Shown: in pieces, positions 57,587 through 64,000 of the stretch
How the letters are laid out: the number at the start of each line of letters is the position of its first letter
How positions within the stretch are numbered: position 1 is the first letter of the stretch
From: Gammaproteobacteria bacterium
Lineage (GTDB): Bacteria > Pseudomonadota > Gammaproteobacteria > Steroidobacterales > Woeseiaceae
Direction of reading: 5' to 3'
Assembly (NCBI GenBank): GCA_029862045.1
Contig: JAOTYE010000010.1
Location: forward strand, 1 to 64,000
Length of the DNA: 64,000 nt
The notes under the pieces: model-generated
Seen by the model: the letters and a program-made list of their open reading frames with translations, nothing else
Database searches by the model: none
What the model was told of the DNA's origin: nothing
Program-made: the position numbers and the translations under genes

Positions 57587-58335
57587 CACACCAGTCCCTT
57601 GTCTTTGAGGGCTGCGATCAGACCCTGTACATCATCGACCATGACACCCTTCTGACGCTCGGCCGGCGGCTCGAACAACGATATATTGATCTGCGGACAG
57701 GCATCGATCCCCAGATCCGCAAGAGGAATCTCATCGAGCGGTTTCTTTTTCGCCTTCATGATGTCCGGCAATTTGACGTAGCGCGGCTCGTTGAGCCTCA
57801 AGTCAGCCGTAACAACTGCCGGCAGATCGACTTCGATCGTTTGCAGACCGTTATCGACCTCACGAACGACACGCATCTTATCTCCGTCGAGGTCCAACTG
57901 GGAGGCAAATGCCGCCTGAGCCTGCCCCCACAGCGCCGCAAGCATCTGTCCGGTTTGACAGTTATCGTCATCGATCGCCTGTTTGCCGAGGATCACCAGC
58001 CCCGGATTCTCGCGATTGACGATTTCAAGCAATGCGCGAGCGCCACTCAGCGCATCGACCGATTCCGCGGTTTGGATCAGGATCGCCCGGTCGGCCCCCA
58101 TCGCCAGGCCGGTACGCAACTGCTGCTGCGCTTCAGAGCCACCGATGGAAACGACGATCACTTCAGTCGCGTGACCTTTTTCCTTGATACGCAACGCCTC
58201 TTCGAGCGCGATTTCGTCAAACGGGTTGATGCTCATTTTGACGCCGTCGGTTTCGACACCGCTGCCGTCACTCTTGACGCGCACCCGCACGTTGTAATCT
58301 ACGACCCGCTTCAGGCCGACCAGTATTTTGTCCAC
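57586..58335 (-). CDS. etfB: Electron transfer flavoprotein beta subunit
   Basis: AMP-binding partner of EtfA, 249 residues from a GTG at 58335. It begins (M)DKILVGLKRVVDYNVRVRVK. The signature VDLPAVVTADLRLNEPRYVKLPDIMKAKK appears as VDLPAVVTADLRLNEPRY near 165, followed by KLPDIMKAKKKPL, the recognition-loop region. It diverges from the sulfurtransferase gene across 118 bases and is coupled to etfA. Confidence 0.95.
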   Translation of the reverse strand: MDKILVGLKRVVDYNVRVRVKSDGSGVETDGVKMSINPFDEIALEEALRIKEKGHATEVIVVSIGGSEAQQQLRTGLAMGADRAILIQTAESVDALSGARALLEIVNRENPGLVILGKQAIDDDNCQTGQMLAALWGQAQAAFASQLDLDGDKMRVVREVDNGLQTIEVDLPAVVTADLRLNEPRYVKLPDIMKAKKKPLDEIPLADLGIDACPQINISLFEPPAERQKGVMVDDVQGLIAALKDKGLV

Positions 58336-58453
58336 GAACGGGGCTCCCAGTGCTCCAGAGACTCAAAAAGCGGGCGAGGCCCGCTGCCCACTATTGTCTC
58401 CGAGTGAAACTGCGTGTACAAGGCCGAATGTGCGACATGAGCGGGAAGACGCA

Positions 58454-59311
58454 GTGACGAGTCCACATCCGCTGATTACTGCGGAAGAACTCGAAACGAG
58501 TATCGGAAATTCGGACTTGCGGGTTGTCGATTGCCGTTTTGAGTTGCTGCGGCCTTTGGCTGGTCGAAGCAACTATCTGCAAGGGCACATACCTGGCGCT
58601 GTCTTCGCCGATCTCGACCGGGATCTCGCTGCGCCGACAGGTCCCGCCACCGGCCGGCACCCGCTTCCTGAGCCAGCGGAACTTGCCGGCACCTTTGGTC
58701 GCTTCGGAATCGGCGCAGAGACACACGTGGTCGTGTACGACGATTGCAATGGTGCGCTGGCCGCCAGAGCCTGGTGGTTGCTGAGATGGCTTGGCCACGA
58801 GCGGGTCTTCCTGTTGGAAGGCGGAATCAAACGTTGGCAACGGTTGCAGCTGCCGCTCGAAGCGGGCACTGTCCAGGTTCCCACTCGTGCTTTCGATCCC
58901 GCGCCGCGCAACGATCTGATTCTGCAGACCCAGGAAATAGTCGCAGCCGGCAGACAAGGCAAACAGCTGCGATTGGTGGACGCGCGCGATGCAGCACGCT
59001 TTCGAGGCGAAGTGGAACCGATCGACGCCGTAGCCGGGCATGTCCCAGGCGCCATCAATCTGCCTTTCGGCGAGTGTTTAAACGAGGACGGGACCTGGAA
59101 GGAAAAGGAAGACTTGATCCGCACCTGGCGCAAGGTGCTTGGAGACGATCGAGACGCGCCCTGGAACGTCATGTGTGGGTCCGGAGTGACAGCATGCCAT
59201 TTGGTAATTTCCGGCCAGCTGGCGGGCAGGAGAGAGCCGAGACTCTATGTTGGATCCTGGAGCGAGTGGATCGCTGATCCGCAGCGAGCCATCGCGACAG
59301 GAGCAGCCTAG
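58454..59311 (+). CDS. Thiosulfate/3-mercaptopyruvate sulfurtransferase
   Basis: A 285-residue tandem-rhodanese protein from a GTG at 58454. The longer frame to 58328 overlaps etfB and is unlike the family. The inactive N-terminal rhodanese domain (about 1-140) contains VVYDDCNGALAARAWWLL. The C-terminal domain carries the active-site loop MCGSGVTACHL near 245, and CGSGVTA is the form usual in 3-mercaptopyruvate sulfurtransferases. It probably acts in cyanide detoxification or sulfur trafficking. A short TTCACGC/GCGTGAA inverted repeat follows at 59331-59351. Confidence 0.9.
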   Translation: MTSPHPLITAEELETSIGNSDLRVVDCRFELLRPLAGRSNYLQGHIPGAVFADLDRDLAAPTGPATGRHPLPEPAELAGTFGRFGIGAETHVVVYDDCNGALAARAWWLLRWLGHERVFLLEGGIKRWQRLQLPLEAGTVQVPTRAFDPAPRNDLILQTQEIVAAGRQGKQLRLVDARDAARFRGEVEPIDAVAGHVPGAINLPFGECLNEDGTWKEKEDLIRTWRKVLGDDRDAPWNVMCGSGVTACHLVISGQLAGRREPRLYVGSWSEWIADPQRAIATGAA

Positions 59312-59330
59312 GACGTAAAATGGCGGCGAT

Positions 59331-59351
59331 TTCACGCGGAAAGCGCGTGAA
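59331..59351 (+). repeat. Inverted repeat after the sulfurtransferase
   Basis: TTCACGC (59331-59337) pairs with GCGTGAA (59345-59351) around seven bases, 20 bases after the sulfurtransferase stop. There is no T run. It may be a weak terminator or a regulatory site for the small lipoprotein gene starting at 59436. Confidence 0.3.
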
Positions 59352-59435
59352 CTTAATGCACATTCCGCCAGTCCCACTAGAGTGAGTGAACTGCTTAGGG
59401 ACGCTGTTTAGTTTACTTAACATGCAGAAAAAGTC

Positions 59436-59912
59436 ATGAATAAGTTATTTTTAAAACAAATAGTTATTAGTATTATTTCATGTGGTTTAGGAGCTTGCGC
59501 AGCGACCGGTGAGCCCCCGGAAGAGACCGCTTATGAGGCTGAATCGAGGGGCCACGATTGCATCTCGCAATCGTCTATCCGAGACTACCAAGTTCTGGAC
59601 GACAGGAATCTGATCGTCACAGCGGCCGTCAAGCGAAAATACCATATTGTTCTGATGCGCCGTGCTTTCGGACTGCGATCGACGTGGAAAATCGGATTCA
59701 GGTCACCCACAGGCATGATTTGCCCGGGTTCCAGCGAGGTGATTGTTGACGACGGTTTTTCGCCGGAGCGAATCCACATTACGGCGATTCGTCGACTGAG
59801 TCCGGATGACCTGGATGAGCTGCTGATCCGGTTTGGTAAAAAGGAAGCAGAATTTGAACAAGCCCCGGCGACGGAGGAAATCGAAGGCGCCGAGGTAGAA
59901 GAGCTGGACTGA
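59436..59912 (+). CDS. Small lipoprotein, DUF6491-like
   Basis: A 158-residue protein with a lipoprotein signal ending in the lipobox GLGAC (Cys21). The mature part has HDCISQSSIRDYQVLDDRNL, the pattern I associate with DUF6491, then a beta-rich segment with GMICPGSSEV, so that Cys42 and Cys96 may form a disulfide. It ends in an acidic tail. The first 30 codons are much more AT-rich than the neighbours. The function is unknown. A GC-rich terminator lies 64 bases downstream. Confidence 0.75.
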   Translation: MNKLFLKQIVISIISCGLGACAATGEPPEETAYEAESRGHDCISQSSIRDYQVLDDRNLIVTAAVKRKYHIVLMRRAFGLRSTWKIGFRSPTGMICPGSSEVIVDDGFSPERIHITAIRRLSPDDLDELLIRFGKKEAEFEQAPATEEIEGAEVEELD

Positions 59913-59975
59913 ATCGTCCGCCGGTTCCCGGTAATACGATTCGGTCACGCAATCCGCAATCTCCGTGCGGACCCG

Positions 59976-60005
59976 CCCGGCCAGCCGCAAGGTTGGCCGG
60001 GTTTT
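59976..60005 (+). terminator. Intrinsic terminator before the AlaA-like gene
   Basis: CCCGGCCAGCC (59976-59986) pairs with GGTTGGCCGGG (59991-60001), with one G-U pair, around a GCAA tetraloop. TTTTATATT follows. It probably ends the small-lipoprotein transcript, but it lies only 22 bases before the next ATG. Confidence 0.82.
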
Positions 60006-60027
60006 ATATTGCCTTTAAGATGAACGA

Positions 60028-61242
60028 ATGGAAGACCGAATTCAGACCAGCGAAACGCTGCGTCACGTCAAATACGAGATTCGCGGCCAATTGGCCAACC
60101 ACGCGTTCGAGCTTGAAAAGCGCGGTTACGAAATAATCTCGTTGAATATCGGCAACCCGGGGCTTTTTGGATTCCGAACTCCGGAGACCATGCGGCTGGC
60201 GATGATCGAAAACCTCAGTCAGGCGGAACCCTACTGCCACCAGAAAGGGATTTTTCCGGCGCGCGAAGCCGTTGTCATGCAACAGCAGGATCGCGGCATC
60301 CATGGCGTCAGTGCTGAAGAGGTGTTCATTGGCAATGGCGTCAGTGAGTTGATCGATCTGTCGTTGCGGGCCCTGCTTAACCCCGGGGACGAGGTGCTGG
60401 TACCAAGTCCGGACTACCCGTTGTGGTCCGCGGCCGTGTCTCTTAACAGCGGTATCCCGCGTTATTACGATTGCACTCCGCAACACGGCTTTCAGCCTGA
60501 CGTAGCGCAAATCGAGTCACTGATCGGTGCGCATACCAAGGCAATCGTCGTTATCAATCCCAATAATCCCAGTGGCGCGGTTTACGGACAGGACATACTC
60601 GAGCAACTAGTCGCTCTTGCCGAGAAACACAACATTGTCTTGCTGGCTGACGAAATCTACGACCAGATGGTCTATGACGACGCGAAGTTCATACCGATGG
60701 CGACGCTGGCCGATGACGCCGTCTGCCTGACATTCTCAGGGCTCTCAAAGGTGTATCGGGCCTGTGGCTATCGAGTGGGCTGGTGTGTCTTCAGTGGCGA
60801 TCTGGATCACGCGCAGGAGTTCGTACACGGCATGGAGTTGCTCGCGGCGTTGCGCCTTTGCAGCAACGTACCCGGGCAATGGGCCGTGCAAACCGCACTG
60901 GGCGGATTTCAGAGCATCGAGGAACTGGTGCGCCCGGGTGGTCGCCTGTATCAGCAGAGACAGGTTGTGGTCGAACGCGTCGCGGAAAGTCCTTACCTGA
61001 GCATGCAACGACCGATGGGCGCAATGTATGCGTTTATCAAGCTCGATGATTGCTTCGCCGGCAATCTGGACGACCGGACATTTGCACAAGAACTCCTTGA
61101 GGAGAAACACGTCCTCGTGGCGCCCGGCAGCAGTTTCAATACGCCGTACTCGGACCATTTTCGGATAACGACATTGCCCGACGCCGACACGATCAACATC
61201 GTTTTCGACAGAATCGACTCGTTGTTGTCGCAACGCGCCTGA
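60028..61242 (+). CDS. AlaA-like alanine/glutamate-pyruvate aminotransferase
   Basis: Class I PLP aminotransferase of 404 residues, close in length and sequence to E. coli AlaA (YfbQ). It contains NIGNPGLFGFRTPE near 40-55, INPNNPSGAVYG near 175 and the PLP lysine in SGLSKVYRACGYRVGW near 240. The likely reaction is glutamate plus pyruvate to alanine plus 2-oxoglutarate. It starts 22 bases after a strong terminator, so its promoter must overlap that hairpin or rely on readthrough. The next gene follows after three bases. Confidence 0.9.
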   Translation: MEDRIQTSETLRHVKYEIRGQLANHAFELEKRGYEIISLNIGNPGLFGFRTPETMRLAMIENLSQAEPYCHQKGIFPAREAVVMQQQDRGIHGVSAEEVFIGNGVSELIDLSLRALLNPGDEVLVPSPDYPLWSAAVSLNSGIPRYYDCTPQHGFQPDVAQIESLIGAHTKAIVVINPNNPSGAVYGQDILEQLVALAEKHNIVLLADEIYDQMVYDDAKFIPMATLADDAVCLTFSGLSKVYRACGYRVGWCVFSGDLDHAQEFVHGMELLAALRLCSNVPGQWAVQTALGGFQSIEELVRPGGRLYQQRQVVVERVAESPYLSMQRPMGAMYAFIKLDDCFAGNLDDRTFAQELLEEKHVLVAPGSSFNTPYSDHFRITTLPDADTINIVFDRIDSLLSQRA

Positions 61243-61245
61243 GCA

Positions 61246-63828
61246 ATGTATGACTGGCTAAGCGATGGACTGAGGGATTCCTCGCAGATAGTTACTGCAA
61301 ACCGGCGACTCGCCCGCGCACTGATTGCCGAATTCGGCAAACGACAAATTGCACTCGGCCAATCGGCGTGGCGCAGTCCCGCGATTCGATCGTGGCAGGA
61401 TTGGCTTGGCGATCTATTCGCAGCAGCGGAATTGTCACAATCGTTGCCAACGCGAATCGATGCCTATCAGAGCAGAGTCCTATGGGAGCGATGCCTGCGT
61501 CGAGAGGTCTCGGACCCGCTCCTGAACATCGCGATGCTCGTTCGTCAGGCCCGGGATTCGTGGTCGCGCCTGCACGATTTTGCCGTGCCACTCACCGAAT
61601 GCGAGAAATTCGCGCAGGGCAGGGACCAGCGGCTATTCGCGCGGGCCGCCAGGAGTTATCAGTCAATACTCGATCGTGAGGAGTGGGTAGACGAGGCCGG
61701 TCTTGCGGGATTGGTGACGAGGTTGATCCGTGATGGGCAGGTACGCCTGCCTGCGGGCGTTACGTGCGCCGGCTTTGATCGACTTGTGCCGCAGGCGACG
61801 CTGCTCCTGGATGCAGTGCGAGCATCCGGTACTCCCGCAGAGGTGCTGGCCAGGCCCTTATCGCAAGACGCCATTGGGGTTCATTGCTACGACAACTCTG
61901 ACGCGGAATTGCGTGCTGCCGGGGCATGGGCGCGCCAGGAGCTGCAGCAATCGCCCGATCAGGCGATCGCCATCGTCGCGACGGACCTTGAGCAGAACGG
62001 AGAGCGCTGTGCCCGCCTGATCAGGGAGGGCCTCGCACCGGGATGGCAGATCGCCGGCGCCCGGCACAGAGCCGCTGTTAACGTCTCCTACGGCAAAAAA
62101 CTCAGTGCCTATCCGGCTATCGGAATAGCCTTGTTGGCCTTGCGTTGGCTCCTGAGCGATTTACCCGGTCGTGATGTTAGCGCTTTGTTGCGTACGTCAA
62201 TAATTGGCGGCCGTGACGCTGGCGGCCGCAATCGACTTGAATTGTCGTTGCGGCAACTTCCTGATCGAAACTGGTCGCCCGCAATGTTAGCGGGCGCGCT
62301 CCCGGACCGTGACGATGCCAAAGACTGGCTGGCCCGTCTTGCGACGATAGGAACTCTACGCACGCAGTTACCCGGTCGCGCAACACCGTCGGAATGGGTC
62401 GTCCTGATCGATGATGCGCTGAAAAAACTCAATTGGCCCGGCGATGATTCACTCGGCAGCTTCGAGTTTCAGCTCGTCAACCGCTGGCGCGAATTGTTGA
62501 ACGATCTCGCACGATTGCAACTGGTCAATCCAACGATGACGTTCGCCGACGCACTTGGGCGACTCACCACGATGGCCAGCGAAACGGTATTTCAGCCTGA
62601 GACTGAAGGGTCGATCGTGCAACTGCTCGGACCGCTCGAGGCAGCGGGGATGCAGTTCGACCAGTTGTGGATCAGTGGCCTCAGCGCCGCGAAATGGCCA
62701 CCGCCAGGACGACCATCGCCACTCCTGTCACGTACCTTGCAACGCAGCTTCGACATGCCTGACGCAGATCCGCAGGACACGCTGGATTATGCGCGTCGTG
62801 TATTGCATCGTCTCGGCGCAAGCGCAGCGCACGTTAAGGGCAGTTATCCGTTGACTGATGGCGACGTCGAGCAGACCGAATCAGGACTGCTATTGGACAT
62901 CGCCACACGAAACGAGGCGGGCCCCGAAGATCCGGGCTGGCATGCCGCGAGGCTCGTCAGCACTGCAAATACAGTGGTTGTAAAAAAGGACCGGGTCCCG
63001 GCAGTCCTGGATAACGAATCGATTTCAGGTGGCGCAGCAACAATCAACCGCCAGTTTGTCGAACCGTTTTCGGCGTTTGCCTTTGGCCGGCTTGGTATTC
63101 GGACGGTGCCGGGGATAATGGCCGGGCTGGCCGCAAACCTGCGTGGCAGTCTGATTCATGACGCATTGCACAGTTTGTATTCCGATTTACCGACGCAAGA
63201 GGAGATCGCCTCCTGGAGCGAGGCAGTGTTGCAAGACCGAATTCAGTCAGCGTTGCGGAAAACGTTTGCGCGTCATGAACAATTTGCGGATCCGGTTTTG
63301 AAGCATCTCTTACAACTGGAACGGCAGCGCGATGCACAGTTGCTGCAACGATTTGTCACGCTCGATAAAGGACGAGACGCGTTCAGCATCGAACTTGTCG
63401 AAGGGTCGTTGGATACGGCGATTTTTGGCGTGCGAATTCGTTTGCGCATTGATCGCATCGATCGGCTTGAAGATGGTGAAATGGTCATTCTCGATTACAA
63501 AACCGGCATTCGCAGACAATTTCTCAATAGCGCCGGTATCCCAAACGACATGCAACTGGTTGTGTACGCCTGTGCGGTACAGGATTCGGTAGGCGGTCTG
63601 GGTCTGGTCAATATCGACAGCCGATCGATTGACATTGACGGTGCCGGAAGAACGTTCACGCCGGATCTTGATTGGCAGGCCACACTGCGCGAATGGAAGA
63701 ATCAGGTAGCTGATGCCGTTAGCGAAATTCAGCGCGGCGATGTGCGAATCAATGGATCGCAAAATACACAGGCGTCGCGACCATTGAGTCTGCTCAGCCG
63801 AATCGCGGAGCTTCGTCGTGACGCGTGA
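61246..63828 (+). CDS. AddB-like PD-(D/E)XK nuclease, DNA repair protein
   Basis: An 860-residue protein of the class annotated as probable DNA repair protein with a RecB-type nuclease. The N-terminus ([17 protein letters not shown]) resembles the AddB helicase region but lacks a Walker A lysine motif, so the helicase half is probably inactive. The nuclease domain at about 620-840 shows [20 protein letters not shown] and MVILDYKTG, the catalytic Asp and Lys motifs. The four cysteines that hold the AddB iron-sulfur cluster are not seen. It overlaps by 11 bases the start of a UvrD-like helicase, its likely partner. Confidence 0.85.
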   Translation: MYDWLSDGLRDSSQIVTANRRLARALIAEFGKRQIALGQSAWRSPAIRSWQDWLGDLFAAAELSQSLPTRIDAYQSRVLWERCLRREVSDPLLNIAMLVRQARDSWSRLHDFAVPLTECEKFAQGRDQRLFARAARSYQSILDREEWVDEAGLAGLVTRLIRDGQVRLPAGVTCAGFDRLVPQATLLLDAVRASGTPAEVLARPLSQDAIGVHCYDNSDAELRAAGAWARQELQQSPDQAIAIVATDLEQNGERCARLIREGLAPGWQIAGARHRAAVNVSYGKKLSAYPAIGIALLALRWLLSDLPGRDVSALLRTSIIGGRDAGGRNRLELSLRQLPDRNWSPAMLAGALPDRDDAKDWLARLATIGTLRTQLPGRATPSEWVVLIDDALKKLNWPGDDSLGSFEFQLVNRWRELLNDLARLQLVNPTMTFADALGRLTTMASETVFQPETEGSIVQLLGPLEAAGMQFDQLWISGLSAAKWPPPGRPSPLLSRTLQRSFDMPDADPQDTLDYARRVLHRLGASAAHVKGSYPLTDGDVEQTESGLLLDIATRNEAGPEDPGWHAARLVSTANTVVVKKDRVPAVLDNESISGGAATINRQFVEPFSAFAFGRLGIRTVPGIMAGLAANLRGSLIHDALHSLYSDLPTQEEIASWSEAVLQDRIQSALRKTFARHEQFADPVLKHLLQLERQRDAQLLQRFVTLDKGRDAFSIELVEGSLDTAIFGVRIRLRIDRIDRLEDGEMVILDYKTGIRRQFLNSAGIPNDMQLVVYACAVQDSVGGLGLVNIDSRSIDIDGAGRTFTPDLDWQATLREWKNQVADAVSEIQRGDVRINGSQNTQASRPLSLLSRIAELRRDA

Positions 63829-64000
63829 CGATCAGTTGCTGCATGACGACCACGAGGCACGAGTCGCGGCGCTGGACGTTTCCCGTTCCTTCATCGTCCA
63901 GGCCCCCGCCGGGTCCGGCAAAACGGAATTGCTGATTCAGCGCTATCTGAAATTAATGGCGACGGTCGAGTACCCGGAGGAGATTCTCGCAATCACATTC
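63818..64000 (+). CDS. UvrD/RecB-like helicase, 5' end only
   Basis: The frame opens with GTG at 63818 inside the end of the nuclease gene and stays open to the window edge (61 codons). It encodes [20 protein letters not shown], a superfamily 1 Walker A motif, about 35 residues from the start, as in RecB/AddA-type subunits. Together with the upstream protein it probably forms an AddAB-like recombination nuclease. The rest of the gene lies outside the window. Confidence 0.85.
   Translation, partial: MTRDDQLLHDDHEARVAALDVSRSFIVQAPAGSGKTELLIQRYLKLMATVEYPEEILAITF

Noticed and set aside
58328..58453. 42-residue N-terminal extension of the sulfurtransferase
   Set aside because: It overlaps the start of the divergent etfB gene and lacks similarity to rhodanese N-termini. 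The GTG at 58454 fits the family start.

Overview
The window is one contiguous piece of a moderately GC-rich gammaproteobacterial chromosome made almost entirely of core metabolism and information-processing genes. I saw no phage, IS element, integrase or CRISPR array. Several conserved clusters support the class call: gyrA-serC-serA-pheA-aroA/cmk-rpsA-ihfB-lapA-lapB, infC-rpmI-rplT-pheS-pheT-ihfA-merR-tRNA-Pro, and a DUF3450/TtpC/ExbB/ExbD/TonB/TPR cluster. A fused aspartate kinase/diaminopimelate decarboxylase and a TrpR-like regulator ahead of hisG recall Xanthomonadales and their relatives. A marine lineage such as Woeseiales would fit, but that is a guess.

Layout. 0-12 kb (+): DNA gyrase A, serine and aromatic biosynthesis, a fused AroA-Cmk, ribosomal protein S1, IHF beta and the LPS-assembly pair LapA/LapB. 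12-18 kb: a ComEA-like protein, GalU, a lipoprotein behind a probable c-di-GMP-I-type riboswitch, tRNA-Asn, an aspartate-type aminotransferase and UvrB. 18-25 kb: tRNA-Val, the infC translation operon (infC appears to start with AUC), IHF alpha, a MerR regulator, tRNA-Pro and a divergent class III cyclase-like protein. 25-32 kb: a PLP dehydratase, a D-2-hydroxyacid dehydrogenase, a membrane Ser/Thr kinase with Calx-beta domains, and IlvD.

32-50 kb is an amino-acid biosynthesis district with several kinds of control side by side. The lysC-lysA fusion follows an intrinsic terminator and a short Lys-containing reading frame. The hisR-hisGDCBHAFE operon (-) has a TrpR-like palindrome in its promoter. 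metB (+) sits behind a SAM riboswitch. ilvC-leuA-leuC-leuD-leuB (-) is preceded by a Leu/Val-rich leader peptide and a terminator, a classic attenuator layout. hisF has no ATG, GTG or TTG at its conserved start and appears to use AUU.

50-56 kb (+) is a complete TonB2-type energy-transduction operon with two tandem exbD copies. 56-60 kb holds a ferredoxin, a peroxiredoxin, the ETF subunits (-), a sulfurtransferase and a small lipoprotein. 60-64 kb holds an AlaA-like aminotransferase and the start of an AddAB-like repair pair, a PD-(D/E)XK nuclease followed by a UvrD/RecB-like helicase that runs off the window. Starts given here often differ from the longest reading frame, and the reason is stated in each entry.
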